Source: Pseudomonas mandelii (GTDB lineage Bacteria; Pseudomonadota; Gammaproteobacteria; Pseudomonadales; Pseudomonadaceae). From it: a stretch of DNA of 52,468 nt. A program made the translations under genes and the position numbers. How positions within the stretch are numbered: position 1 is the stretch's first letter; each line of letters begins with the position of its first letter. This document shows positions 16,690 to 25,503 of the stretch, piece by piece. The stretch is from assembly GCF_006438925.1 (NCBI RefSeq), contig NZ_RCZA01000006.1:410206-462673 (forward strand), written 5' to 3'. The notes beneath the pieces are model-generated. The model was not told where the DNA came from, made no database searches, and was given only the letters and a program-made list of their open reading frames with translations.

Positions 16690-18099
16690 TCAATCCTCGA
16701 CCACCCAGGTGTCCTTGGTTCCACCGCCCTGGGATGAATTCACCACCAGGGAGCCTTCGCGCAGGGCAACACGGGTCAAGCCGCCGGGCACAACCCGGGT
16801 TTCGCGGCCAGACAATACAAACGGACGCAAGTCGATGTGGCGCGGAGCGATGCCGTTTTCGACAAAGGTCGGACAGGTCGACAGGGACAACGTCGGTTGC
16901 GCGATGTACGCATGGGGCTTGGCTTTGATCCGCGCGCGGAAAGACTCGATTTCCGCCGCCGTCGCCGCCGGCCCCACCAGCATTCCGTAACCGCCGGAGC
17001 CCTGGGTTTCCTTGACCACCAGTTCCGGAAGATTGGCCAGTACGTGGGACAGTTCGGAGGGATTACGACACTGCCACGTCGGCACATTCTTCAGGATCGG
17101 CTCTTCATCCAGGTAGAAACGGATCATGTCCGTGACGAATGGATACACCGACTTGTCGTCCGCGACCCCGGTGCCGATGGCATTGGCCAGCACGACATTG
17201 CCGGAGCGGTATGACGACAGCAGCCCTGGAACGCCAAGCATCGAGTCCGGGTTGAACGCCAGCGGATCAAGGAACGCATCGTCGAGGCGACGGTAGATCA
17301 CGTCGACGGCTTTCGGCCCGTCCGTGGTGCGCATGAACACCTTGTCATCGCGCACGAACAGGTCCGCGCCTTCCACCAGCTCAACGCCCATTTCCCGCGC
17401 CAGAAACGCATGTTCAAAGAACGCGCTGTTGAAACGACCCGGCGTCAGTACCACCACGCTCGGGTTATCGATCGGGCTGGAGCTTTTCAGGGTGTCGAGC
17501 AACAGGTTCGGATAGTGGTCGATAGGGGCAATGCGCTGGGCCGCGAACAACTCGGGGAACAACCGCATCATCATCTTGCGGTCTTCCAGCATGTAGCTGA
17601 CGCCGCTCGGCGTACGAAGGTTGTCTTCGAGCACGTAGTACGTGCCGTCGCCATCGCGCACCAGATCGACACCGGAGATGTGGGAATAGATATCGCGGTG
17701 CAAATCCAGCCCTTGCATCGCCAACTGGTATTGCTCGTTGGCCAGCACTTGCTCGGCCGGAATGATGCCGGCCTTGATAATGCGCTGCTCGTGATAGAGG
17801 TCGGCGAGGAACATGTTCAACGCCTTGACCCGCTGAATGCAGCCGCGCTCGACAACTCGCCATTCACTGGCGGGGATGCTGCGGGGGATGGTGTCGAAGG
17901 GAATCAGGCGCTCTGTCCCTTGCTCATCACCATAGAGCGTGAATGTAATCCCGGCGCGATGAAATAACAGATCGGCCTCGCGTCGCCGTTGTGCCAAAAG
18001 CTCGTCAGGCGTTTCGGCCAGCCAACGGGCAAACTCCCGATAATGCGGGCGGACCTGGCCGCCGGCATCGTACATCTCATCAAAATAGGTGCGGATCAT
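16690..18099 (-). CDS. Circularly permuted type 2 ATP-grasp protein
   Basis: A 469-residue protein of the circularly permuted ATP-grasp class. Blocks include 'YVLEDNLRTPSGVSYMLE' (the carboxylate/metal-binding strand), 'RRLDDAFLDPL', and the glycine-rich 'KETQGSGGYGMLVGP' that closes over ATP. Enzymes of this fold form amide bonds by an acyl-phosphate. As first gene of the operon it would supply the ligase activity for the alpha-E/transglutaminase set. The substrate is not known. Confidence 0.92.
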   Translation of the reverse strand: MIRTYFDEMYDAGGQVRPHYREFARWLAETPDELLAQRRREADLLFHRAGITFTLYGDEQGTERLIPFDTIPRSIPASEWRVVERGCIQRVKALNMFLADLYHEQRIIKAGIIPAEQVLANEQYQLAMQGLDLHRDIYSHISGVDLVRDGDGTYYVLEDNLRTPSGVSYMLEDRKMMMRLFPELFAAQRIAPIDHYPNLLLDTLKSSSPIDNPSVVVLTPGRFNSAFFEHAFLAREMGVELVEGADLFVRDDKVFMRTTDGPKAVDVIYRRLDDAFLDPLAFNPDSMLGVPGLLSSYRSGNVVLANAIGTGVADDKSVYPFVTDMIRFYLDEEPILKNVPTWQCRNPSELSHVLANLPELVVKETQGSGGYGMLVGPAATAAEIESFRARIKAKPHAYIAQPTLSLSTCPTFVENGIAPRHIDLRPFVLSGRETRVVPGGLTRVALREGSLVVNSSQGGGTKDTWVVED

Positions 18100-18360
18100 G
18101 CCGTACTCCTTGTCACCCGGACATCTGGGCTTCGCAAAGCCCGTGCCATCGGCATAAACGCTTTGATATCAATCAGTTGGATAATCGCACTGCACGCACC
18201 GCACCAATCCTGTGCGGTAAATGCCCCCACCTGATCGCCCCCGCTTCATTGCGAAGCAATGTTGTCGCCTATCAGCAGCATAGCCAGAGTTGATTTCACT
18301 GCCCGGGAGTCGACGCGGATAATCCGCGCATTCGCTGAAAATCTTGACGAACTTCCCTTT

Positions 18361-18388
18361 AGCCGCCGGTTTAGGCGGCTTTTTTTTG
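18361..18388 (+). terminator. Orphan Rho-independent terminator
   Basis: AGCCGCC / GGCGGCT stem with a 6-base loop followed by eight T after the stem's last T; no open gene upstream on this strand. Confidence 0.7.
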
Positions 18389-18418
18389 CATTTTTGAAAC
18401 GTTATGAATCAAAAACAC

Positions 18419-18488
18419 GATCAAGAGATCGCAGCCTCGTTTCACCTGTAGGAGCTGTCGAGTGAAACGAGGCTGCGATCTCTTGATC
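18419..18488. repeat. Perfect 27-nt inverted repeat (REP family 2)
   Basis: Arms 18419-18445 and 18462-18488 are exact complements around a 16-base loop. The core GATCGCAGCCTCGT is related to the repeats at 24557 and 30614. Confidence 0.9.
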
Positions 18489-18560
18489 TTTTCTACCCCC
18501 ACAAACGAAAACGGCCAACCCGAAGGTCAGCCGTTGCTGAATGTTGTCACTGTTCATAAG

Positions 18561-18902
18561 TTATGCGAGTCGCCCTCGTACCTCCTGCTTGACGCCCCAT
18601 CCTTCGATGATGCCGCCCAAAGGCTCGACCACCGCCTCGAAATCCTGCTCAAAATCGCCGATGCCGTCATAAGTGGCGTACATCACTTTGCTCAGTTCCA
18701 GGTACCACGCGCCGTCGTCGCGCACGCTGATTTGTGCATTCAAGGATTCACCGCAGTAATGCCCTGCCGCCCTGCGCGCCCGCTCCTCGTCCGGAAAAAT
18801 GGCGTAGAACTCGATGGGATGGAATCGTGAAAAGTCGAAGCCGCCTTCTTTCATGCGGCGCAAGACGCTGGTGCTGATGTCTTCTTGATAGGCTGTGCTC
18901 AT
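18561..18902 (-). CDS. RraB-like (ribonuclease E inhibitor B domain) protein
   Basis: A 113-residue acidic protein whose length and pattern ('EFYAIFPDEERARRAA', 'DDGAWYLELSKVM', ending 'GGIIEGWGVK') fit the RraB domain family. Escherichia coli RraB binds RNase E and changes which RNAs it cuts; members without further study may have other partners. The gene stands alone, with the ATG at 18902 preceded by GGGGGACG. The domain call is fairly sure; the role in RNA decay is only inferred. Confidence 0.75.
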   Translation of the reverse strand: MSTAYQEDISTSVLRRMKEGGFDFSRFHPIEFYAIFPDEERARRAAGHYCGESLNAQISVRDDGAWYLELSKVMYATYDGIGDFEQDFEAVVEPLGGIIEGWGVKQEVRGRLA

Positions 18903-19115
18903 GAAACGTCCCCCTCAGACCGATGGATAGACTTTCCGTATTCCCGGCACTCGCAACCGAATGGGGCGAGCGATGCGGCAACAACGTTGCCGGTGGGAAG
19001 CAAGCATGTAGCTGACAAGACCAGACCTTAGCGATCCGTTCGCTGATCTCGATTGCAGAGTAGCCTCAAGATAGAGCCGCTGCCAAGGCCTGGTTAGGAA
19101 TGTGACAGGAGATGT

Positions 19116-19349
19116 TCAGATTGGCGTGATGCTGAGAATTTCAATGCTGTTCTGGGTTTTCAGACTTTTGACAGTCGGATCATCGGCGCGCCCTTCCAGA
19201 TCGTTGAGGTCCAGTTCGGCAGCCACAGGCAGACGCCGGGCGCGAATAAGTTTCGCGGCTTGCTCGTTGTTCGGGCACTCCTCGCTCTCGAACACCTCGT
19301 CAACTTGCTCACCGTGATCATCAACGAAAGTGACTTTCCACTTTTGCAT
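19116..19349 (-). CDS. Conserved hypothetical protein, 77 residues
   Basis: A small soluble protein with alternating strands ('KWKVTFVDDHG' at the start) and an acidic middle. A GAGGCACCTG ribosome-binding stretch lies before the ATG at 19349. No domain is recognised. It lies alone between the RraB-like gene and speE. Confidence 0.6.
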   Translation of the reverse strand: MQKWKVTFVDDHGEQVDEVFESEECPNNEQAAKLIRARRLPVAAELDLNDLEGRADDPTVKSLKTQNSIEILSITPI

Positions 19350-19450
19350 CAGGTGCCTCCTCGATAAAACCCATGGATGGGTTTACATGTATCTCGACAT
19401 TCTTCCCCGGCCAATCGTTCAACCGGACCTTCTATAAGTGAAGCACGAAA

Positions 19451-19497
19451 AAAGGGCCGTCTCCGGCGTGTTTTCACACAACCTGAAAGGGCCCTTT
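19451..19497 (-). terminator. Terminator of speE
   Basis: AAAGGGCC / GGCCCTTT stem around a long loop that itself folds (GTG-TTTT-CAC), with a T-run on the minus strand, 16 bases past the speE stop. Confidence 0.6.
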
Positions 19498-19512
19498 CTG
19501 GCTTGCTCGATA

Positions 19513-20388
19513 TCAGTCGTTGCTAGGCTTGCTCACAGCCTGCAGGACGTATTGCGGCAAGGCGAACGCGCCGATGTGGATTTCCGGGTTGTAGTAGCGG
19601 GTGATGATGCCGCTGCCGGCGAAGCGCTGCTGCAAGGTTTCGCGGGACAATTTGCGATAGGCGGTATTGGTCGCGCCCCAGGCGAAGGTCATGGCGCCGC
19701 CGATGTAGGTCGGCACGGCTGCCTGATAGAAGTGCCAGTCCGGGAACAGGCTGCGCAGGCGCCCGGCGGTGGTTTTGACTTCTTCGATTTGCATGAACGG
19801 CGTGCCGTTCTGGGTCACCAGGATGCCGCCTTCGTTCAGGCAGCGACGGCAGGCCTGGTAGAAGTTTTCCGAGAACAGCACTTCGCCCGGGCCGATCGGG
19901 TCGGTGGAATCGGAAATGATCACGTCGAATTTTTCGGTGGTGGTGGCGACGAAACGCATGCCGTCGTCGATCACCAGGTTCAGGCGTGGATCAGCGAACG
20001 CACCCTTGGAGTGGTTCGGCAGGAATTCCTTGCACATGTCGACCACGGTGCCGTCGATCTCGACCATGGTGATGTGCTCGATGCTGCGGTGCTTGGCCAC
20101 TTCACGCAGCATGCCGCCGTCGCCGCCACCGATGATCAGCACGCGCTTGGCGGTGCCATGCGCCAGGATCGGCACGTGGGTCAACATCTCGTGGTAGATG
20201 AATTCGTCGGCTTCGGTGGTCTGGATCACGCCGTCCAGCGCCATGACGCGGCCCATGCGCGGGTTTTCGAAAATCACCAGGTGCTGGTGTTCGGTGCGCA
20301 CTTCGTGCAGCAGTTTTTCCATGCGAAAACGCTGGCCGTAGCCTTCGTAGAGGGTTTCCAGATACTCGCTGGTCGGGGTGTTGCTCAT
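19513..20388 (-). CDS. speE: Spermidine synthase (polyamine aminopropyltransferase)
   Basis: A 291-residue SpeE that transfers aminopropyl from decarboxylated S-adenosylmethionine to putrescine. The cofactor loop is 'GGGDGG' (87-92), the acidic 'VEID' (109-112) follows, and the catalytic Asp160 lies in 'SDSTDPIG'. The length is normal. I chose the ATG at 20388, which has a GGAGCACTTCCC stretch upstream; 10 extra residues in the longer frame look non-coding. No speD lies beside it, as is common in Pseudomonas. Confidence 0.95.
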   Translation of the reverse strand: MSNTPTSEYLETLYEGYGQRFRMEKLLHEVRTEHQHLVIFENPRMGRVMALDGVIQTTEADEFIYHEMLTHVPILAHGTAKRVLIIGGGDGGMLREVAKHRSIEHITMVEIDGTVVDMCKEFLPNHSKGAFADPRLNLVIDDGMRFVATTTEKFDVIISDSTDPIGPGEVLFSENFYQACRRCLNEGGILVTQNGTPFMQIEEVKTTAGRLRSLFPDWHFYQAAVPTYIGGAMTFAWGATNTAYRKLSRETLQQRFAGSGIITRYYNPEIHIGAFALPQYVLQAVSKPSND

Positions 20389-20484
20389 GGGAAGTGCTCC
20401 GATGAATGCGGGTGGCAAGCCGCGAATTCTACGTCGCGGGACATGACAGGTCGAACCTTCGTCTGTCGGGTAGGCATAGAACGG

Positions 20485-20571
20485 TGTGGGAGCGAGCCTG
20501 CTCGCGATAAACGATAACGCGGTTTACAGGGAAACCGCGGCGTCTGCATCGCGAGCAGGCTCGCTCCCACA
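20485..20571. repeat. REP pair (family 1)
   Basis: Arms 20485-20508 and 20548-20571 are 24-nt inverted copies of the GCGAGCAGGCTCGC unit with a 39-base spacer. Confidence 0.92.
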
Positions 20572-20600
20572 GGGGAAAGGTGTCGGCTTTGGGTGCGTAT

Positions 20601-20792
20601 TCAGATCCGTACGTTGCCTCGTGGCCCGGCGATGGCCCAGATGATCAGGCCCAGTACCGGCAGCAGCAGGATCAGCAGCACCCAGATGATTTTCATCCCT
20701 GTGTCGGCACCACTTTTGAGCACGTTGATGATTGCCCAGATGTCCAGGGCAAGAATAATCAGGCCAATCAGACCGTTGAACGTGGAACCCAT
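20601..20792 (-). CDS. Small membrane protein with PLDc N-terminal-like domain
   Basis: A 63-residue protein with two membrane spans (about 6-24 and 34-53) joined by 'KSGADTGMK' and ending 'GPRGNVRI'. The pattern 'DIWAIINVLKS' then 'W.LLILLLPVLGLIIW' fits the phospholipase-D-nuclease N-terminal (PLDc_N) domain that also begins cardiolipin synthases. Stand-alone forms have no known reaction and no catalytic HKD motif. Confidence 0.8.
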   Translation of the reverse strand: MGSTFNGLIGLIILALDIWAIINVLKSGADTGMKIIWVLLILLLPVLGLIIWAIAGPRGNVRI

Positions 20793-20856
20793 GGTGTCGC
20801 TCCCTAAGAGTGGTGTGCACTCTTAGGATAGCCGGGCCTTGCGAGGGTTCCGTTTT

Positions 20857-21387
20857 TTAAACGTGGACGGCGATTTTGAGGGCTTCCAGCGAGGGTGCGG
20901 CAGCGATGCCGACTTTGGCGCACAACTCGAGTACGCGCGGCACGTCGTTGCCGTAGACCAGCACCACTTGCAGTTCGTCGTCGAGCAACTGACTGAAGTT
21001 CATCAGCGTGTAACCGCCGTTTTCCTTGTTCATGCTGCCCATCTGCACCTGAATGCGATTGAGCGCGGTCAGGGCTTCAGTCTTGGCCAGTTGCTTGGGC
21101 TTGATATTGAAATCAACCCCGGGCCCGAACGAGGAAACGATCTGGGCGAACAGGTCCACATAGGTGTCGGCCTGGAACAGGACGGTCTCCGGAAGACTGC
21201 CGACGACGACCCACTCGCCCAGCGGAATCGGGAACGTTTCGTCGTAGTTGATATCCGGATTGGCCGTCAGAAAAGCCTCGGGATCGGCGTAGGCCTGGGC
21301 CGCTTCGTCAGCGACTTTCAGGATTTCGTCATCGCTCATGCACCCGGAGCTGATTTTGCTGATGAGTTCGACGAGTGCGGCTTTCAT
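20857..21387 (-). CDS. Conserved hypothetical protein, 176 residues
   Basis: A soluble acidic protein with alpha/beta character and no signal peptide or membrane segment. The ATG at 21387 is preferred: the extra 84 residues in the longer frame overlap the divergent chemoreceptor start region. No family recognised. The segment 'NFSQLLDDELQVVLVYGNDV' near the C terminus is the most regular part. Confidence 0.7.
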   Translation of the reverse strand: MKAALVELISKISSGCMSDDEILKVADEAAQAYADPEAFLTANPDINYDETFPIPLGEWVVVGSLPETVLFQADTYVDLFAQIVSSFGPGVDFNIKPKQLAKTEALTALNRIQVQMGSMNKENGGYTLMNFSQLLDDELQVVLVYGNDVPRVLELCAKVGIAAAPSLEALKIAVHV

Positions 21388-21565
21388 GGGGCGGAATCCT
21401 GTAGCGAGGGAATTTCGAAGGCGCGAAGGATAGCGCATTACGCCCTGCAATTCCTGTGCGCGAGCATGGCCGGGATTGTTGACCCACATCAAGATCCAGC
21501 CCCCTGAGTAGCGGCACAATAATGGCACCTTGCCGAAACTGTTTCCGCTATCAGAGAAGACCTCC

Positions 21566-23050
21566 ATGATGGGTGCGTGGCTTAGCAATATCTCGCTGAA
21601 ATACAAATTCTGGGCGGTCAACGCCGTCGCCTTTGTCACGACCTTGTTGTTGGTGTTGTACGCCGTGCAGCTCGAACAACAGGCCCGCAGCCATGCTTAT
21701 CAGGCCTCGGCACAGGCCCAGGCGCGACTGCTCAACGCCTGGCCTGCCGGGCAACCGCTCCCCAAAGCCGAAAACGTGCTGACGTTCAGTCGCGGGCAGG
21801 CACCGTTGCTGAATGGGCAGCCAGTTCTGGAACTGGCCGATACCAACGGCTGGGTCGGCATCAATGCCATGCCGCTGTTCGGCAACAACCCGTTGATGGG
21901 CGCCGAAGTGTTTACGCGTACGGATGGCAACCAGGTCGCGGTGATTGCCCATGGCCCGAGCCTGACCCAGGTATTTGGCGAGCGTTTTCCCAACTATGCC
22001 GTCGCGGTCGCGATCCTGATGCTGGCGATGCTCGGCGCTTCGCAATTGTTGATCCGCTTCCTGCTCAGCCAGCTCAATACGCTGAAGGACGTGATGCTCC
22101 ACGTCGAGAAAACCGGTGACCTGTCCGCCCGTGTGCCGCTGGCTTGCACTGACGAAGTCGGGCAGATGGCCAATGCCTTCAACGCCATGCAGGCCGGTTA
22201 CCAGCGGGTGGTCAACACCGTCGCCAGCACCGCCCGGCAACTGGATGTCGGCGCTGCGCGGCTGGCGTCGAGCATGAACGAGGTACGTCACGGCATGCTC
22301 GGCCAGCAAAGCGAAACCGATCAGGCCGCCACGGCGATCAACGAAATGACCGCCACGGTCTATCACATTGCCCAGCACGCCGGCGCCACCCGCGACCTCT
22401 CGCAAACCGCCGACACCCTGGCCGGCAGCGGGCAGGAAGTGGTCAGTCGGGTGCAGAAGTCAATTGCCGGCCTGTCCAGCGGGGTGCAACAGACTGCCGA
22501 GATGATTCAGCGTCTGGCCGAGGACAGTCAGAAGATCAACGGCGTGGTCAGTGTGATTCACAGCATCGCCGAGCAGACCAATCTGCTGGCGCTGAACGCA
22601 GCGATTGAAGCGGCCCGTGCCGGTGAAATGGGTCGCGGTTTTGCGGTGGTCGCCGATGAAGTGCGTAACCTGGCCAAACGTGTCCAGACCTCCACTGACG
22701 AGATAACGATCATGGTTTCCGCGTTGCAGGCCGGGACTCGGGACGCGGTGGATTTCATGCAGGAAAGTTCGTTCAAGGCCGACGATTGTGTGCAGCAGGC
22801 TCAGGAAGCCGGCGCAGCGTTGGCGGAAATCACCAGCGCCGTGGCACAGATGCGCGAAAGCAATACGCAAATCGCGGTGGCGGCCGAGCAACAGAGCCAT
22901 GTGGCGGAAGAGATGAATCGGGCGGTGGTGAGCATTCGGGATGTGACCGAGAACACCGTGCAGCAGACCGTGGATTCAGCGACTACCAGCAATGAGCTGG
23001 CGGCGTTGGCCGGGGAATTGAGCAAGGCTATCGGTCAGCTGAAGCTGTGA
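21566..23050 (+). CDS. Methyl-accepting chemotaxis protein
   Basis: A 494-residue chemoreceptor. Span 1 is at about 15-34, followed by a short periplasmic sensor of about 110 residues. Span 2 is at 144-163, then a HAMP linker (about 164-215) and the signalling domain, whose conserved tip reads 'EQTNLLALNAAIEAARAGE'. The sensor is smaller than a double Cache domain and fits no ligand class that I can name. There is no C-terminal NWETF-like pentapeptide. Two ATGs (21566, 21569) are possible. It sits alone and is followed by a REP pair. Confidence 0.93.
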   Translation: MMGAWLSNISLKYKFWAVNAVAFVTTLLLVLYAVQLEQQARSHAYQASAQAQARLLNAWPAGQPLPKAENVLTFSRGQAPLLNGQPVLELADTNGWVGINAMPLFGNNPLMGAEVFTRTDGNQVAVIAHGPSLTQVFGERFPNYAVAVAILMLAMLGASQLLIRFLLSQLNTLKDVMLHVEKTGDLSARVPLACTDEVGQMANAFNAMQAGYQRVVNTVASTARQLDVGAARLASSMNEVRHGMLGQQSETDQAATAINEMTATVYHIAQHAGATRDLSQTADTLAGSGQEVVSRVQKSIAGLSSGVQQTAEMIQRLAEDSQKINGVVSVIHSIAEQTNLLALNAAIEAARAGEMGRGFAVVADEVRNLAKRVQTSTDEITIMVSALQAGTRDAVDFMQESSFKADDCVQQAQEAGAALAEITSAVAQMRESNTQIAVAAEQQSHVAEEMNRAVVSIRDVTENTVQQTVDSATTSNELAALAGELSKAIGQLKL

Positions 23051-23057
23051 GACCCTC

Positions 23058-23149
23058 ATCGCGAGCAAGCTCGCTCCCACAGTGGATCTGTGTTGTACCC
23101 AGAATATTGGTCACTGAAGATCACCTGTGGGAGCGAGCTTGCTCGCGAT
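23058..23149. repeat. REP pair (family 1)
   Basis: Arms 23058-23081 and 23126-23149 are 24-nt inverted copies of the GCGAGCAAGCTCGC unit, after the chemoreceptor stop. Confidence 0.92.
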
Positions 23150-23280
23150 AGCGTCAGTTCGACCAACATCAATCCCGACCATGACCACCTATCACTCCGA
23201 TAGCCAACCTCGATTCGCCACCTGCCGTCGCCCCGCCTATTCTTCAATCATGTGTTCAACATGGATCGAGGATTACCATC

Positions 23281-23646
23281 ATGGGCAAACGTCACCCCAA
23301 CCTCCCCGCCTGGCAATGGCGAGCGTACCCGAACAATCACCAGCACCCAACCAATCTGGTGCTGCACCTGATTGCCGTGCCGCTGTTCGTCGTGGCGTTT
23401 CTGCTGATTGTCTCGGGCGTGTTCAGTCTGAGTTTCGCGAATGTCGCGATTGGCGTCATCGGCCTGCTCGCCGCCCTCGGCCTGCAACGCCACGGTCACC
23501 GCCTGGAGGCACAAGCTTCCGAGCCGTTCAGTGATCGCAAAGATGCCGTGTCGCGCTTGCTGGTCGAGCAGTTTCTGACCTTCCCACGGTTCTTCCTTAG
23601 CGGCGGCTGGTGGCGCGCCTGGCGTGAGCGCCACCGTCGTCACTGA
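23281..23646 (+). CDS. DUF962/Mpo1-like membrane protein
   Basis: A 121-residue protein with two adjacent spans (about 28-46 and 50-66) and conserved histidines: 'NNHQHPTN..LH' before the first span and 'QRHGHRLE' after the second. This His layout resembles the Mpo1/DUF962 family, where an iron site breaks down 2-hydroxy fatty acids in yeast. Whether the bacterial protein does the same is unknown. The C terminus is aromatic and basic. Confidence 0.65.
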   Translation: MGKRHPNLPAWQWRAYPNNHQHPTNLVLHLIAVPLFVVAFLLIVSGVFSLSFANVAIGVIGLLAALGLQRHGHRLEAQASEPFSDRKDAVSRLLVEQFLTFPRFFLSGGWWRAWRERHRRH

Positions 23647-24444
23647 TCAGGCGAAAATCGTCACTGTCTGCCGGCTCATGGCAATCAACTGACCGTCCGC
23701 GTTCCACAATTTCGCGGCCGCATGACCGTAGCCGTCAGCGGCATGCTCGATCTCGACGAGGTATTTGCACCAGTCCAGCGTGCTCAGTTCGAGCAACGGC
23801 TGGACGAATTCGATGGTCCAGGTCAGGGTGCTGCCCATCGCCGGTTTTTTCAGGTGCGGCAACAGCGCCGGAGGCCAGGCGTCGACCAGCGCCAGGATAT
23901 GCGACTCGCTGACTGCCTCTTCCTTCACGTCCCCACGCAAGCGCACCCAGCCGCCCATCTCGCGGGATTTGTTACCCGTGAATGGCAGGCCGCCGACACT
24001 CCAGCGCATCGCCAGATGCTGCATGAATTCCGGGGTCACGCCTTTGATGTAAGGCAATTCCTGGCAATCATCCCAGTGCTTCATCTCGGGTGCCGGTTCG
24101 GCGATCACCGCCACTTCCGACGGCCGCGAGGCGCCGAAGCTGCCCTGGACCAACGTCACCACCTGGCCCTTCTGCATCGCCCGCCCCAGCACCTGGCTGA
24201 CCGCTTTGCCTTCGCGCAATACATCGACTTCAAAGCTGACCGGCACTTCAGGCTCGACCGGGCCGACAAAGGTGATCGCCAGCGAGCGCACCGGACGATC
24301 CGCCGGGACTTTTGCGCGCATGGCTTCGTACTGCAAAGCGGCCACCAGGCCACCGAAACTGGCACGCCCCTGAGCCCATTCGGCCGGGATAGACAGCTCC
24401 AGCGGCTGGCTGCGGACAGCGTCGAGCAGATCGGAAAAGCGCAT
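23647..24444 (-). CDS. Thioesterase-family protein (double hot-dog, TesB-like)
   Basis: A 265-residue protein with two hot-dog halves. The segment 'WAQGRASFGGLVAALQYEAM' near the start and 'PVRSLAITFVGPVEP' are typical of acyl-CoA thioesterases of this kind, and the second half repeats the plan ('GSTLTWTIEFVQPL'). It would release fatty acid from acyl-CoA. The chain-length preference is not readable. The start ATG at 24444 gives the normal family length. Its stop is next to the convergent DUF962 gene. Confidence 0.87.
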   Translation of the reverse strand: MRFSDLLDAVRSQPLELSIPAEWAQGRASFGGLVAALQYEAMRAKVPADRPVRSLAITFVGPVEPEVPVSFEVDVLREGKAVSQVLGRAMQKGQVVTLVQGSFGASRPSEVAVIAEPAPEMKHWDDCQELPYIKGVTPEFMQHLAMRWSVGGLPFTGNKSREMGGWVRLRGDVKEEAVSESHILALVDAWPPALLPHLKKPAMGSTLTWTIEFVQPLLELSTLDWCKYLVEIEHAADGYGHAAAKLWNADGQLIAMSRQTVTIFA

Positions 24445-24556
24445 GGAAACCTCAGAGCGGGAAAAGGATGAAGGAATCTTAACCAGCCCGCGAGGATGGC
24501 ACAGCGCTTATTCCGGCCAAAAGCACTGACAGATGAGCCGGATGCACATGCTCTAC

Positions 24557-24646
24557 GTAGGAGCTGCCGAAGGCTGCGATCTTTTGATCTTTAGCGTCAT
24601 CACTTACGCCGAAAATCAAAAGATCGCAGCCTTCGGCAGCTCCTAC
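24557..24646. repeat. Perfect 32-nt inverted repeat (REP family 2)
   Basis: Arms 24557-24588 and 24615-24646 are exact complements with a 26-base loop; core GTAGGAGCTGCCGAAGGCTG. It could form a very stable hairpin between the thioesterase and CHAD genes. Confidence 0.92.
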
Positions 24647-24662
24647 AAGGGCCGAGGTAGTA

Positions 24663-25421
24663 TCAGGATTTGAAACAGGCAGCGCTGAGTTTGTCGAGGA
24701 CGCGGTCGGCACGGCCTTCGGCCTTGGCCATGGCGGTTTTCCAGGCCGCGACGCAGGGCTGCAAATCGGTTTCCTGCTCGGCCATGGCCAGCCATTGCAA
24801 GCAATCGTGCCAATCGCCCAAGGCACCTTGCGCGGACTTCAAGCGCGGCATCGCCGCTTTCGGCAATCGATCCAGTTCGGGATAGGCTTCGATGCCATAG
24901 CGCACACGCTTGATCAGCAGGCGCAAACGGTGGCGATCATGTGCCGGATCGTGCAGGGCTTCGTCGAGTTTTCCCCACTGTTTGGCCAAACGTTTTTCGA
25001 TGCTCTGACGCAAGCCCTTGAGCAAGCCCTGACGTTGGGAGGCCCGCAGAAAACGCGGAAAAGCGTCGAGGATCATCAGCAACTGCGCCACTTCAGGACT
25101 CGTCGCGACCGCCGGGTAAGCCTCGGCCATCTGCGCCATACGCCGATGGGCAGCCTCGGGTTGATCATGCTCGAGCAGGTACGCCGCCAGCACTTCGCGA
25201 TCGCGCAATGGCGTGGTCAAGTCGCCGACCCGGGACGCCGCCGCTTCCAGCTGTTCGACCCCGGGCAAGCCGCGCAATGGCCGCAGCAGACTGCGCAAAC
25301 GGCGAACCGTGGTACGCAGATCGTGCAGCGCTTCAGGGTCGGTGCGGGCACTCAAGCGTGCCTGACAGGCCAGCAAACGAACTTCCAGGCCCAGGACATG
25401 AGCCACCAACCGGTTAATCAT
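24663..25421 (-). CDS. CHAD domain protein
   Basis: A 252-residue helical protein with spaced His and Arg residues: 'HDLRTTVRRLRSLLRPL' near residue 33 and 'HRLRLLIKRVRYGIEAY' near residue 163. This is the CHAD domain, which binds polyphosphate through its basic surface. No CYTH or triphosphatase domain is fused. Alone, it is likely to bind polyphosphate granules rather than to be an enzyme. Confidence 0.92.
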   Translation of the reverse strand: MINRLVAHVLGLEVRLLACQARLSARTDPEALHDLRTTVRRLRSLLRPLRGLPGVEQLEAAASRVGDLTTPLRDREVLAAYLLEHDQPEAAHRRMAQMAEAYPAVATSPEVAQLLMILDAFPRFLRASQRQGLLKGLRQSIEKRLAKQWGKLDEALHDPAHDRHRLRLLIKRVRYGIEAYPELDRLPKAAMPRLKSAQGALGDWHDCLQWLAMAEQETDLQPCVAAWKTAMAKAEGRADRVLDKLSAACFKS

Positions 25422-25503
25422 GGGGGTTTACTCCGTAAACAACTGCAAGCCGTCAGCCGAAATCCGGGGCGACCGACTGATTGCTTGCAGCTTAGAGCTG
25501 CTT

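Larger units (their letters stand above)
18100..18560. other. Non-coding region with orphan terminator and long inverted repeat
   Basis: No credible gene in about 460 bases. It holds a plus-strand terminator (18361-18388) and a perfect 27-nt inverted repeat (18419-18488), both listed separately. A small hairpin GCGGATAATCCGC lies near 18315. No plus-strand gene precedes the terminator, so 18240-18388 may encode a small RNA. Confidence 0.4.
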
